From Cedecea lapagei (GTDB lineage: Bacteria > Pseudomonadota > Gammaproteobacteria > Enterobacterales > Enterobacteriaceae), in contig NZ_LR134201.1 in the NCBI RefSeq assembly GCF_900635955.1, positions 2,170,001 through 2,234,000 of the forward strand: DNA of 64,000 nt, read 5' to 3'. Made by a program: the position numbers and the translations under genes. Of the stretch, positions 18,106-26,947 are shown piece after piece (the first letter of the stretch is position 1; the number at the start of each line of letters is the position of its first letter). Below the pieces are notes generated by a model. That model was not told where the DNA came from and made no database searches. It worked only from the letters and a program-made list of their open reading frames with translations.

Positions 18106-18957
18106 TCAGAGGTTCGTCGGATCTATATTCAGGCCGTAGAGGATAAATGAAAAATAAAAGCCGAAATAGGACTCTGTCATATCCATAAAGCGGGGATGAA
18201 TTTCCAGCGTCCCTTCATTATCTTCGCTAAATAACCCTGCCATGATACCGCAATTAACAATTCGTCTCAGATGCATTCTCGAAACAGAAAGCTCTTTTGA
18301 CGTTTTATTATAATTAGGTTTTAGCCACCAACGGCCACGCTCATCCTTTCTGGCCTGCAGGTATATCCTCAGCATAATGATATGGCCGGCATCTTTATCA
18401 ACGAAGATGGCGCTGTAGGGGACAATGCGGCTTAAAATGACTTCGTCAAAGAGCAGGCTGGCGCTTCGGTGGAAAAACTCAGCGAACCTATTTTCATCCT
18501 CCAGGGCATGAAACGAAAGGGCATCATCCGGCAGTAAAAGTTTCAATGAAGGAATAGATATCTGCATGTAGCTGCGGGTTTCATTGAGGCCTTTCACGCT
18601 GGGCTTGTACAGCAGTACCCGGCGATCGTCCTCGCTTTTTTCCAGCGTCATTCTGCCGGTAATGCGCAGCAGCGTGACCAGAGAGTTCACGGTGTTGAGG
18701 CTGGTGAGCCCCTTTGTTACGCAAAACTCTTTAATGTCTGCGAGCACCGCGCGGCGATCGCTATAGTGAAAACAGAGCAGCGCCAGCACCACATGAAAAC
18801 GGGAGCTTTGCAGAATAGTTTTATAAAACAGGGGTTGTTTTTTATAGGTGACCATCAGGGAATCATAATGATGCTGCATAGCTTCCCGAAAACAAGGGTG
18901 CGTATTTATTTGCTGACTGTATCTTGCGATAGTGGTCTGGAGTTGATGTTGCTTCAT
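18106..18957 (-). CDS. Hypothetical protein with winged-helix features, possible regulator
   Basis: I do not recognise the family. The start at 18957 (MKQHQLQ) is preceded by CGAGAAAATAAT; the frame is open further to an ATG at 19020 and a TTG at 19023, but neither has a ribosome-binding site. The 283-residue protein has no signal peptide or membrane segment. A middle segment (NTVNSLVTLLRITGRMTLEK, then SEDDRRVLLYKPSVKG) reads like a MarR-type recognition helix and wing. A later segment (SKELSVSRMHLRRIVNCGIM) looks like a second helix-turn-helix. It lies just after, and convergent to, the adhesin secretion genes, so control of that locus is a reasonable inference, not shown. Its DNA is visibly more AT-rich than the secretion genes. 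Confidence 0.6.
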   Translation of the reverse strand: MKQHQLQTTIARYSQQINTHPCFREAMQHHYDSLMVTYKKQPLFYKTILQSSRFHVVLALLCFHYSDRRAVLADIKEFCVTKGLTSLNTVNSLVTLLRITGRMTLEKSEDDRRVLLYKPSVKGLNETRSYMQISIPSLKLLLPDDALSFHALEDENRFAEFFHRSASLLFDEVILSRIVPYSAIFVDKDAGHIIMLRIYLQARKDERGRWWLKPNYNKTSKELSVSRMHLRRIVNCGIMAGLFSEDNEGTLEIHPRFMDMTESYFGFYFSFILYGLNIDPTNL

Positions 18958-19329
18958 ATTATTTTCTCGGTATTCAGCTACAGGGGCGAGCCCTGTAAAA
19001 AAGAGTGCCAAATCAGACATCAAGGCACGTTAAACGTGATTTTTATTAGGTATGTGGACAGTATCCAGTCAGGAGTATATCACTGTTTATTTTGAAGTAA
19101 AAAATATCGCCAGCTGATTTTATGCTGCCAGCGTCTTTTCTGACGGAAATGCTTATTTACCTGCTGTTGTTATGTTTTACGTTTAGCGTAAATTATATTT
19201 TTTGATGTGGTAAATATTAATTAAATATGTACGAGGCGTTGCGCGAATATTGATCTGATGGCGTCTTTTTGAACTTGTATTGTACAAAAAACAGTAAAAT
19301 GACGGGGCAGGCAGAAGATGAAGGCATTC

Positions 19330-19346
19330 TCGTGACAGTGTCACGA
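19330..19346. promoter_or_regulatory. 17-bp palindrome, operator-like
   Basis: TCGTGACA-G-TGTCACGA has perfect 8-bp arms around one central base. It lies about 370 bp upstream of the putative regulator start and 60 bp beyond the end of the CMD-domain gene. It has the size and symmetry of a dimeric-repressor site, but the cognate protein is unknown. Confidence 0.4.
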
Positions 19347-19351
19347 ATGGA

Positions 19352-19384
19352 CGGGCGGATGAAACGCTTCACCCGCCCGCTTTT
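19352..19384. terminator. Hairpin downstream of the CMD/monooxygenase operon
   Basis: CGGGCGG...CCGCCCG with an inner TGAA/TTCA extension, followed by TTTT on the plus strand. It lies 22 bp after the end of the minus-strand operon. The T-tract is on the plus strand, so its efficiency for the minus-strand operon is uncertain. Confidence 0.45.
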
Positions 19385-19405
19385 GATGTGTATCACCAAC
19401 TATGG

Positions 19406-20497
19406 TCAGTTATAAGGCTCGCCCAGCGTCAGCATAAGGCGGTTGGCCCAGGCGAAAAAGGCGGTGGACTGCACCAGATCCAGCAGTTCAAGCTCGCTGG
19501 CGCCAAGCTCTCTCAGCGCAGCGATCTGTTGAGCACTGGCGCTTGCCGGCGTGGCTGAAAGGGCAGCCGAAAAGTTAATTTCCGCCTGCCAGCGAGGAGA
19601 CTGGCCGTCACTGAGTGCGCTGCCTGGCTCGATGGCAAGCAGGCGCTCAATCGCTTCGTTATTTTTAGAGAGCTGGCTGGCTTTACGAGCGTGAACCGAA
19701 GCGCAATAAATACACCCGTTTACCTTACTGGCGACCGTGGCGGCAAGCTCACGTTCGGCACGCGGTAGGCCACCCGGCGTGTAGAAAATGCCCTTATCGG
19801 TGAGAGTGCGCTGCTCGAGCGCCGGCAGGTTGCGTCCCAGAAGGCGGAAATAATCGGAGTCCTGATGGCCAAATCGCTTTAGCGTCTCCTGCTGGTCGGG
19901 GCTGTACTCAGCGTAAGGCAGGGCGGCTATCCACGGCTCCCAGTGAAGTTCTGCCTGGGTGAAGGCCTGTGGGGCAGGTTTGCCGCTGTGGGTCTGCGGC
20001 TGTCTGTGCCACTCTCCGGCGGGAGGAATGCGCACCTGTTCACCGTCAACGGGTTTGCTGCCAATCAGCCGCAGGCCGCGTAAAAGCCGGCTCTGGAAGG
20101 CGACAAAGCCGATAATTTGTGACAGTGTAACTATTTCTTCCTCGCTAAACCCGGCCTGAATCAGCGATTTTACGTCCTGCGGGCCAGCCTGTACCGGTTG
20201 GAAACTCAGCTTTTCTGCATGATTGAGCAGCTGGCTAAAACGTTCGCTGACGGCTTTTCCCGCCACGCTTTGCTCGTAGTGGCTAATCAGCCGCGCATCC
20301 TCGTGCCACTCAGCGACATGCCTGGCCAGATGCAGACGCTCCGCCAGCGTCAGGCCGCTGGTACTCAACTCTCCGAAAAGGGCTTCATAGCTTCCCTGCG
20401 CGTGGGATGTTGCGGCTTTACGAATTTCGCGCGCCTCTGCAAGCGAGGTCCCGGGGATAATTTCTGCTAGCTGATTAAGCAGATCCTGCTGACTCAT
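19406..20497 (-). CDS. CMD / alkylhydroperoxidase-domain fusion protein
   Basis: This 363-residue protein joins two carboxymuconolactone-decarboxylase-type modules. The N-terminal half (about 1-165) has the helical CMD pattern (SEEEIVTLSQIIGFVAFQSR) without cysteines. The C-terminal half carries the AhpD-type redox motif in VNGCIYCASVHARKAS (CxxCxxxH), so this half should be the active peroxidase-like part. I associate it with the CMD and alkylhydroperoxidase-domain families that occur beside luciferase-like monooxygenases. It is the last gene of a six-gene operon and overlaps the monooxygenase gene by 4 bp. A likely role is removal of peroxide or a reactive intermediate made by its neighbour; that is inference. 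Confidence 0.85.
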   Translation of the reverse strand: MSQQDLLNQLAEIIPGTSLAEAREIRKAATSHAQGSYEALFGELSTSGLTLAERLHLARHVAEWHEDARLISHYEQSVAGKAVSERFSQLLNHAEKLSFQPVQAGPQDVKSLIQAGFSEEEIVTLSQIIGFVAFQSRLLRGLRLIGSKPVDGEQVRIPPAGEWHRQPQTHSGKPAPQAFTQAELHWEPWIAALPYAEYSPDQQETLKRFGHQDSDYFRLLGRNLPALEQRTLTDKGIFYTPGGLPRAERELAATVASKVNGCIYCASVHARKASQLSKNNEAIERLLAIEPGSALSDGQSPRWQAEINFSAALSATPASASAQQIAALRELGASELELLDLVQSTAFFAWANRLMLTLGEPYN

Positions 20498-21540
20498 GAT
20501 GACTCCTTAGAGAGTGACGACGAAGTGGTTGGGCGGACGCTGCTGCGAACACAGCCGAGCGCCGGGGCAACCTGCTGCGCCAGCAGTTCGATGGAACGCA
20601 AAATGTAAGCGTGCGGGGGATCAATGGAGTGAACCTGGAACGAAAGATCCGTCACGCGGTGCAGCGTACTGTCTTGTGAGAGTGACGCAATAACCTGCTG
20701 GGGCGTGCCAAGGTGAACATCAAAGGCGGCAATGTGGTGATCGAGCGTGTCTCCCAAAACGGGGTGCCCCTGCGCCCGGTGTTGTTCCGCCTGCTGGCGC
20801 AATCCCCTTGCGGCTAATTGCCGTGCCAGCTCGCCATCATCGGTAACAAAGCCGGTTCTCGATCCCAGAATACGTGGCTCAACGCCCTCCGGCAGAGCGT
20901 CCAGATAGGCATCGACGATCGGGTTTTGAAGAACATCCAGCGGGGTATCAAGCGCGTCGGCCGGGCGAGGCTGGGTGCGGGAGAGCATCAGCCCGTCACC
21001 CGCTTTGCCGGCCCGCGCACCGCCATCAACGGAAAAGGTTGCCTGCCAGATACGGTTTTTTAGCTGCGGGGAGGCGGGATAAAGATGGTTATCCGTTCCC
21101 GACAGCGGCTCGTCAGCCAGGGCCGAACGCAGCAGCGAGAGGTTTTCGGCGTAAATCTTGCCTCTGTCGGTACTTTGTAGCCCGAATGCCGGGAAAGATC
21201 CCGGCGTGCCTCCAGAACCCACGCCAAGCTCAAAGCGCCCGCCGCTAAGCAGATCCAGCACCACGGCATCTTCGGCGACACGCAGCGCCGACTCCATCGG
21301 CAGGGTAATAATTCCTGTGCCAAGGCGTATTCGCCGGGTATGCGCCGCCACGTGGCTTAAAAACACCAGCGGGGCGGGCAGGCCGCCTTCGGCCTCGTGA
21401 AAATGGTGCTGAGCGACCCAGGCAGCGTCGAAGCCGTGCCACTCGGCGTGAATGATTTGCTCCGTCGCCAGACGGTAGCGTTCGGCGGCAGGGGCGTGGT
21501 CAAGCAGGCGGGTAAAAAAGCCCAGTCGTTTAATGGTCAT
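20494..21540 (-). CDS. Putative FMN-dependent luciferase-like monooxygenase (KPN_01858 type)
   Basis: Flavin-dependent monooxygenase of the bacterial-luciferase fold, 348 residues. The N terminus (KRLGFFTRL...AEWHGFDAAWVAQHHF) is the typical first strand and helix, and RRIRLGTGIITLP and LSGGRFELGVGSGG are the flavin-site segments. I recall this as the KPN_01858 family, usually found with this same ABC importer and CMD protein. It needs reduced FMN, yet no reductase gene is adjacent. The start overlaps the ATPase stop by 4 bp. The substrate is unknown; oxidation of an imported compound, perhaps organosulfur, is inferred only from operon structure and family. Confidence 0.87.
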   Translation of the reverse strand: MTIKRLGFFTRLLDHAPAAERYRLATEQIIHAEWHGFDAAWVAQHHFHEAEGGLPAPLVFLSHVAAHTRRIRLGTGIITLPMESALRVAEDAVVLDLLSGGRFELGVGSGGTPGSFPAFGLQSTDRGKIYAENLSLLRSALADEPLSGTDNHLYPASPQLKNRIWQATFSVDGGARAGKAGDGLMLSRTQPRPADALDTPLDVLQNPIVDAYLDALPEGVEPRILGSRTGFVTDDGELARQLAARGLRQQAEQHRAQGHPVLGDTLDHHIAAFDVHLGTPQQVIASLSQDSTLHRVTDLSFQVHSIDPPHAYILRSIELLAQQVAPALGCVRSSVRPTTSSSLSKESS

Positions 21541-23156
21541 GCAACGTCCTTATGGCCGGGGCCGATATCGGGAATAGCGTTCAACAACTGCCAGGTGTAA
21601 TCGCTGGCCGGAGCATTAAATACGTCGGCAATCGGGCCGTTATCTACCAGTTCACCGGCTCGCAGGACGGATACGCTGTGAGCAAGCTGACGCACGGTGG
21701 CGAGATCGTGAGAAATAAACAGGTAAGTCAGGCCAAACTGCTGCTGCAAATCCTCCAGCAGGCGCAGGATTTGCGCCTGCACCGTCACGTCGAGCGCCGA
21801 GGTGGCTTCATCCAGCACCAGGATTTGCGGGTCGAGGATCAGGGCGCGGGCGATGGCGACGCGCTGGCGCTGTCCGCCGGAGAGTTCTCGGGGCTTGCGG
21901 GTGAGCGCCTCAAGCGGAAGCGCCACACGCTCGGTAATCGCTTCTACTTTGTTGCGCCGCTCTGCCTTCGACAGCTTACCGAAGTTAAGAAGTGGCTCCT
22001 CGATAATGCGGAACAGCGTCTGGCTCGGATCCAGCGAGGCAAAGGGGTTCTGGTAAACCAGCTGAATTTTCTGCCTGAGCTGGCGTCTGGCTTCCGGGCT
22101 GAGGTTGGTGGTATCGATGCCGTCAATCAGCACTTTGCCGCTGTCCGGCTTCTGGAAGCCAAGCAGGATGCGAGCCAGCGTTGATTTGCCCGAGCCGGAT
22201 TCGCCAACCAGCGCGTGAGTGGTGCCTCTGGCAACGGTAAAGGAAACATCGTCCAGAGCCCGTAACGTCTGGCCGCTCTCTTTGCCTAGCGAAAAATGCT
22301 GGCTGAGGTTACGGATCTCAATCGCGGCGGTTTGCGGGGCGCGTAGCGGCCAGGGTCGTAATGTCCGCGACAGGCCCGGCGCATCGGCAAACAGCTGGCG
22401 GGTATACGGATTTTTAGGCTGCCTCACGACATCAGCGGTGGGGCCAGACTCCTGGATTCGGCCGTCGCGGAATACCAGAATGCGGTCGGATCGCTGGGCT
22501 GCGAGCGCCAGATCGTGGGTGACAAACAGCACCGCCGTGCCGGATTCGCGGCGCAGGGTATCGAGCAGGTCAAGAATTCGTTTCTGTACCGTCACATCCA
22601 GCGCGCTGGTAGGTTCATCGGCGATAATCAGCGCGGGTTTCAGGGCGATGGCCATGGCGATTAACACGCGCTGCTTCATCCCGCCGGAAAGCTGATGCGG
22701 GTACTGGCCGGCCCGCTGTGCCGGGTGGCTAAGGCCGACTTTTTCCAGCAGGGCAACGACCTGGCTTTCCCGCTCGGCTTTAGGGAGGCGAGTGTGAAGT
22801 TTCAGCACCTCGGCAACCTGCTGGCCGATGGTTTTTACCGGATTTAGCGAGCTGCCCGGATCCTGTGGGATCAGGCTGATGCTTGCCCCGCGTAGAGCGT
22901 CAAGCTGACGTTCAGACCAGCGGCTTATAGGCTCGCCGTTCAGCTGGATTTCACCGGATTCGATAATGCCATTTTCGCCCAGCAGCCCAATGATCGACTG
23001 GGCCAGGGTCGTTTTTCCTGAGCCAGACTCGCCAACGATCGCCAGCACTTCGCCTGCGTTCAGGCTAAAGGAGACGTCGTGCACCACGCGCTTGCTGCCG
23101 CCGCGCTGGCGCCAGGCGATGCTCAAATCGGTGATTTTTAGCAGCGGTGTACTCAT
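21537..23156 (-). CDS. Dipeptide/oligopeptide-type ABC transporter, fused double ATPase
   Basis: Two nucleotide-binding domains in one 539-residue chain, as in YejF or a DppD-DppF fusion. Each half has a Walker A (GESGSGKTT near residue 40, GESGSGKST near 320), an LSGG signature (LSGGMKQRV, LSGGQRQRV) and a Walker B (LIIADEPTSALD, ILVLDEATSALD). Both sites look catalytically complete. It energises the importer formed with the next two permeases and the binding protein. It overlaps the upstream permease and the downstream monooxygenase by 4 bp each, so all are likely translated from one message. Confidence 0.92.
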   Translation of the reverse strand: MSTPLLKITDLSIAWRQRGGSKRVVHDVSFSLNAGEVLAIVGESGSGKTTLAQSIIGLLGENGIIESGEIQLNGEPISRWSERQLDALRGASISLIPQDPGSSLNPVKTIGQQVAEVLKLHTRLPKAERESQVVALLEKVGLSHPAQRAGQYPHQLSGGMKQRVLIAMAIALKPALIIADEPTSALDVTVQKRILDLLDTLRRESGTAVLFVTHDLALAAQRSDRILVFRDGRIQESGPTADVVRQPKNPYTRQLFADAPGLSRTLRPWPLRAPQTAAIEIRNLSQHFSLGKESGQTLRALDDVSFTVARGTTHALVGESGSGKSTLARILLGFQKPDSGKVLIDGIDTTNLSPEARRQLRQKIQLVYQNPFASLDPSQTLFRIIEEPLLNFGKLSKAERRNKVEAITERVALPLEALTRKPRELSGGQRQRVAIARALILDPQILVLDEATSALDVTVQAQILRLLEDLQQQFGLTYLFISHDLATVRQLAHSVSVLRAGELVDNGPIADVFNAPASDYTWQLLNAIPDIGPGHKDVA

Positions 23157-24013
23157 GACGATCTCCGGGAAAAATGGTGGCTCAGGCGGTTAACGGCAAG
23201 CACGACGGCGACGACGACAACGCCTGGGAATGTGGATAGCCACCACGCCGTCGCCAGATAGTTACGGCCTTCGGCAATCAGCAGGCCCCATTCCGGCGTC
23301 GGCGGTGGGGTGCCATACCCCAGGAAGCTCAGGGTGGAGAGCGCAAGAATGGCGGTGCCAAACTGCAGCGCGGCAAAGGCAAAGACCGAGGTCAGGGCAT
23401 TGGGCAAAATATGGCGCCACAGCACCTGCAGGAAGGTGCCGCCGCTGCCGACGGCGGCTTCAACATAGTCGCTGTGGCGAATGCGGACGACTTCCGCACG
23501 AGCCAGCCGGGTAAAGTTAGCGATAGACGTAATCCCAACGGCGATTGCCGCATTCACCGTCCCGAATCCGAGCAGAATAATGACGCTCAGCGATAGCAGC
23601 AGACCGGGCATAGCGAGAAGGACATCGATGCTGCGCATTAATGTGCTCTCGGTCTTGCCGCCGGTGGCGCCGGCCAGTACGCCGAGCGCGGTGCCGACGA
23701 TCAGGCCAAGCGTAACGGCTACCAGCGCCCCTGAAAGCGAGTGGGAGGCTCCCCAGACAATACGTGCGTAGAGATCGCGCCCCAGCTGGTCGGTGCCGAG
23801 CCAGTGTCCGGCCTGAGGGGCAAGGCGCTGCGCGCCCGCAACACCTTCTGTCGGGCTCCATGAGGTAAACAGCGCCGGAAACAGCGCCCAAAGTGCGACA
23901 ATCACGAGCGTTAACCAGGCCAGCCACAGGCCGGGCTGGCGGGGCAGGCGAAGGCTGGAAAAGCGGCGCACCGTTCGGCGCGGCAGCGGGGTATTTATAT
24001 CAACGGTAGTCAT
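23153..24013 (-). CDS. ABC transporter permease, DppC type
   Basis: Inner-membrane permease of the dipeptide/nickel family (286 residues). It has one N-terminal membrane segment (LWLAWLTLVIVALWALFPAL), a periplasmic region with the DppC-type GTDQLGRDLYARIVWGA motif, then five helices. The EAA loop VEAAVGSGGTFLQVLWRHILPNA contacts the ATPase. It overlaps both neighbouring genes by 4 bp. The ligand cannot be told from the permease. Confidence 0.91.
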   Translation of the reverse strand: MTTVDINTPLPRRTVRRFSSLRLPRQPGLWLAWLTLVIVALWALFPALFTSWSPTEGVAGAQRLAPQAGHWLGTDQLGRDLYARIVWGASHSLSGALVAVTLGLIVGTALGVLAGATGGKTESTLMRSIDVLLAMPGLLLSLSVIILLGFGTVNAAIAVGITSIANFTRLARAEVVRIRHSDYVEAAVGSGGTFLQVLWRHILPNALTSVFAFAALQFGTAILALSTLSFLGYGTPPPTPEWGLLIAEGRNYLATAWWLSTFPGVVVVAVVLAVNRLSHHFSRRSS

Positions 24014-24954
24014 GCGGTAGCTCTCCGGATGGACTTAAGGCGCGGATCGAGCAGAGGATAGATAACATCCACCAGCAGGTTGATGACAACGAAGCTCAGG
24101 GCAGAAATCATCACCACCGCCTGCAGCACGGCAACGTCCTGGTTATTGACCGCCCGCTGCGTCAGTTGGCCAAGACCGTTGAGGCCAAAGACGGTTTCGG
24201 TGATCAGCGCCCCGGCAATCAGTTCGCCAAGCAGCAGACCGGCGACGGTCAGAACGGGCAACAGCGCGTTGCGGGCAACGTGTCGCCAAAGAACGCCGGC
24301 GCGGCTGCCGCCTTTTGCGCGGGCAACGGCGACATAAGGCTGGGTCAGCACTTGATCAATATTACGCATCAGCAGCTGCGCAAGCGGGGCGCTAATCGGC
24401 ACCGCGAGCGTGGCGACCGGCAAAATCAGCCCCTGCCAGAAACCAGGGTTAATTACCGGTATCAACCGCCACTGGAAAGAGAACAGCTGGATCAGCGCAA
24501 TGCCGAGCCAGAAGGTGGGTACGGCGATAAACAGCGCGGGAAGGTTAGCAAACAGCGTTCTCAGCCCGCGCAGCGGCGCGAGCGTGGAGGCTGCAGAGAT
24601 ACCGACTGCGAGGAGGATTGCGGTGGCAAAACCCAGTCCGGCTAAGCGAAGCGTCGCAGGCAGATTAGCCGCAATCAGCTGGCTCACTGAAACACCCGCT
24701 TCAATGGAATAACCAAAATCACCGCGCAGCATGTGGGCCAGCGTCGTCAGATATTGCTGCCAGAGCGGGGTGTTTTCTCCGTAGATAACGCGCATTTCCT
24801 GAATCTGCTCCGCGCTGAGCCCAAGGTCCGGGTTCTGGAATTTGATCAGGATGGCATCTCCCGGCAGCAGCTGCAGAAGAATGAACGACACGCTATAGGC
24901 CGCCCACAGTACCAGCAATGCCTGGGCAGCGCGCCCGGCCAGATAACGTGTCAT
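24010..24954 (-). CDS. ABC transporter permease, DppB type
   Basis: The partner permease (314 residues). It has the DppB-type N terminus (RAAQALLVLWAAYSVSFILLQLLPGD), several membrane helices and the EAA motif YVAVARAKGGSRAGVLWRHVARNAL. The C-terminal helix ends INLLVDVIYPLLDPRLK, typical of the family. It lies 9 bp after the binding-protein gene and overlaps the DppC-type gene by 4 bp. Confidence 0.91.
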   Translation of the reverse strand: MTRYLAGRAAQALLVLWAAYSVSFILLQLLPGDAILIKFQNPDLGLSAEQIQEMRVIYGENTPLWQQYLTTLAHMLRGDFGYSIEAGVSVSQLIAANLPATLRLAGLGFATAILLAVGISAASTLAPLRGLRTLFANLPALFIAVPTFWLGIALIQLFSFQWRLIPVINPGFWQGLILPVATLAVPISAPLAQLLMRNIDQVLTQPYVAVARAKGGSRAGVLWRHVARNALLPVLTVAGLLLGELIAGALITETVFGLNGLGQLTQRAVNNQDVAVLQAVVMISALSFVVINLLVDVIYPLLDPRLKSIRRATA

Positions 24955-24963
24955 GGTTGCCCC

Positions 24964-26589
24964 TTAGTGTTTTTCAAGCCAGGCGGCATAGAACGACGGG
25001 CGTCCCACGGCTTCAAAGGCCACGCCCTTCAGCCATGGCGCTCCCGCAAAGACCTGCGGCTCTTCGAAAATCGGGATCACGTAGGCCTGATCGATAAGGT
25101 AACGCTGAGCATCCCCCGCCAGGGCGAGGCGTTTTTGCGGATCGACCTCTGACGAAATCCCGACCAGCAGAGCGTTCAGCTTGTCATCGCTAAACTGTGA
25201 GGTAGCGCTGAGGCCGCCTTTTTGCAGCAGGGCATCGCGATTCGCCGGGTGGAACTGACTTTTAATGACGTCAGGATCGGCACGGCCAACTTCGATGACG
25301 TTAACCCCGGTTTTTTGCGGATTATTGGTATCGAGAACGCGGCTACCGGCGTCTCCGGCACGAACGCTCAAACCAACGCCAATTTGCTTCCACTGCTGGG
25401 CAACCAGCTGTAAAACCTCTTTGTTCTGCGGCTGCGGCAGGGACTCATAGATGGTTAACGCCAGCGGTTTGCCGTCCTTCTCGCGAATGCCGTTGCTGCC
25501 TTTTTTCCAGCCGGCTTCATCAAGCAGCTTATTTGCCAGCGCCGGGTCATATTTCAGCTTATCGCGCAGGTCAACGTACCCGGCGGCGGTGCTGGCAATC
25601 ACCGAAGTCGCAACCGGATAGTTAGCGGAAAAGAGAGTATCGACAACCTGTTTAGGATTGGTGCCGTGCAGCAGCGCCTGGCGAACTTTGACGTCGGCCA
25701 CCAGCGGGTTATCCGGACGTAGCGCAATGCCGTCATTCACGCCGCGAGTAGGGGCGGCATAAACAGGGAATTTCTGATCGGTGGCCTGCTTCTCGTCGTA
25801 CGCCTGTACCTGGCGAATAAAGTCAGCCTGGCCTGCGAGCAGGGCGCCAATGCGCACGCTGTCTTCAGGCGTGACCAGAATTTTAATCCCGTCGAGATTT
25901 GCCGGCCCCTGCTGTGGGCTGTTTTTCGGCCCCCACTGATAATCCTTACGCGCCGCCAAATCGACCTCTCGGCCCAGCGTCTCGTTCTGCACAACAAACG
26001 GCCCGGAGCCGATGATATTGCGGGCATCGCCCAGCTCATCAAACGTGCGCGACAGCGTTTTCAGGGAAACCAGGCCGGAACCGATGGTGGCGGTGCCCTG
26101 TAAAAAGCCCGGCGACGGTTTTTTAAAGAAGAACTTCACCGTCAGCGGATCGACGACCTCGCTGTGGTCGTAGTTGTTGATGACTTCGGAAACCGGCAGC
26201 CGCAGGGCCTTATTGCCCAGTCCGTAGGTATCGAAGTTTTTGGCTACCGCATTGGCATCCAGCGGGGTGCCATCGGAAAAGGTCACGCCCGGACGGAGCT
26301 TGAAGGTATATTCAGTTTTATCCGCATTGCTGGACCAGGATTCGGCAATCCAGGGCTCTACCTCCAGCGTTTTCGGGTTCTGCCAGGTCAGCTTATCGGT
26401 GATTTGATTAAGGATCCCGCCGTTAGGGTAAAAACCACCGGCCGGCGGATAAAGGTTGGTGTGGGCCTGTTGTTCCAGGTAGACCAATTCGCCGCCTTTT
26501 ACGGGGGCGGCGCTGGTGCTGAAAGCAGCAAAGGCGGCTGCTAATGCCAGCCCGCGAGCGATAGCGGTCTGGCGAGGTGATGATGGCAT
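24964..26589 (-). CDS. Family 5 ABC substrate-binding protein (KPN_01854 type)
   Basis: Periplasmic solute-binding protein of the DppA/OppA class, 541 residues, first gene of the operon. A signal peptide is evident (about residues 1-27, ending STSAAP). Family segments include LVYLEQQAHTNLYPP near the mature N terminus, EYTFKLRPGVTFSDGTPLDANAV, and a C-terminal AYVIPIFEEPQVFAGAPWLKG-like segment. AAAGGATAACACC before the ATG is a good ribosome-binding site. I recognise it as resembling the KPN_01854 family, whose ligand I do not know. The linked flavin monooxygenase suggests a compound that must be oxidised before use, rather than ordinary peptides. Confidence 0.9.
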   Translation of the reverse strand: MPSSPRQTAIARGLALAAAFAAFSTSAAPVKGGELVYLEQQAHTNLYPPAGGFYPNGGILNQITDKLTWQNPKTLEVEPWIAESWSSNADKTEYTFKLRPGVTFSDGTPLDANAVAKNFDTYGLGNKALRLPVSEVINNYDHSEVVDPLTVKFFFKKPSPGFLQGTATIGSGLVSLKTLSRTFDELGDARNIIGSGPFVVQNETLGREVDLAARKDYQWGPKNSPQQGPANLDGIKILVTPEDSVRIGALLAGQADFIRQVQAYDEKQATDQKFPVYAAPTRGVNDGIALRPDNPLVADVKVRQALLHGTNPKQVVDTLFSANYPVATSVIASTAAGYVDLRDKLKYDPALANKLLDEAGWKKGSNGIREKDGKPLALTIYESLPQPQNKEVLQLVAQQWKQIGVGLSVRAGDAGSRVLDTNNPQKTGVNVIEVGRADPDVIKSQFHPANRDALLQKGGLSATSQFSDDKLNALLVGISSEVDPQKRLALAGDAQRYLIDQAYVIPIFEEPQVFAGAPWLKGVAFEAVGRPSFYAAWLEKH

Positions 26590-26707
26590 GGTGTTATCCT
26601 TTATTGTCTGGTGGTTAGCGGCGCCCGGAGCGCCCTGAAACTCATAACAACTCAGGCAATAAAGGATGAGAACGAAGAAAATCTACTATCGATTGTTGAA
26701 AATCGGC

Positions 26708-26947
26708 TTAACGCAAATAGGTGGCTGGCCGTCTGTGGGTGGCCGCAAGGTGGTGTTCACGAAAATCATCAGCGGAATCTTCTGCCGTCTGGCGAAGTTC
26801 ATCGCTGTCTGCCTGGTGGCTAAGCTGGATATCCATATCTTTCACCACCAGGTATTCGTGCCCATGTCGCCCGGCCAGGGTCTGGCCGGAGAAGAGCGCG
26901 GTAACAATTAATAACAGGATAATGTTCAGTCGTTTTCTTATTACCAT
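26708..26947 (-). CDS. Small putative secreted protein, unknown function
   Basis: 79 residues with a credible signal peptide (RKRLNIILLLIVTALFSGQTLA) and a short His- and Asp-rich mature part (GRHGHEYLVVKDMDIQLSHQ and onward). ACGAGGCGTGGCAG places a GAGG ribosome-binding site 8 bases before the ATG. It has the same direction as the importer operon and ends 118 bp before it. I do not recognise a family. The signal peptide and ribosome site are the only reasons to call it a gene. Confidence 0.5.
   Translation of the reverse strand: MVIRKRLNIILLLIVTALFSGQTLAGRHGHEYLVVKDMDIQLSHQADSDELRQTAEDSADDFREHHLAATHRRPATYLR

Larger units (their letters stand above)
19024..19405. other. AT-rich intergenic stretch with palindrome and hairpin
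   Basis: No convincing gene. It carries the upstream region of the putative regulator and the downstream region of the CMD-domain gene. The 17-base palindrome and the hairpin inside it are listed separately. Otherwise it is AT-rich with no recognisable promoter that I would defend. Confidence 0.5.
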
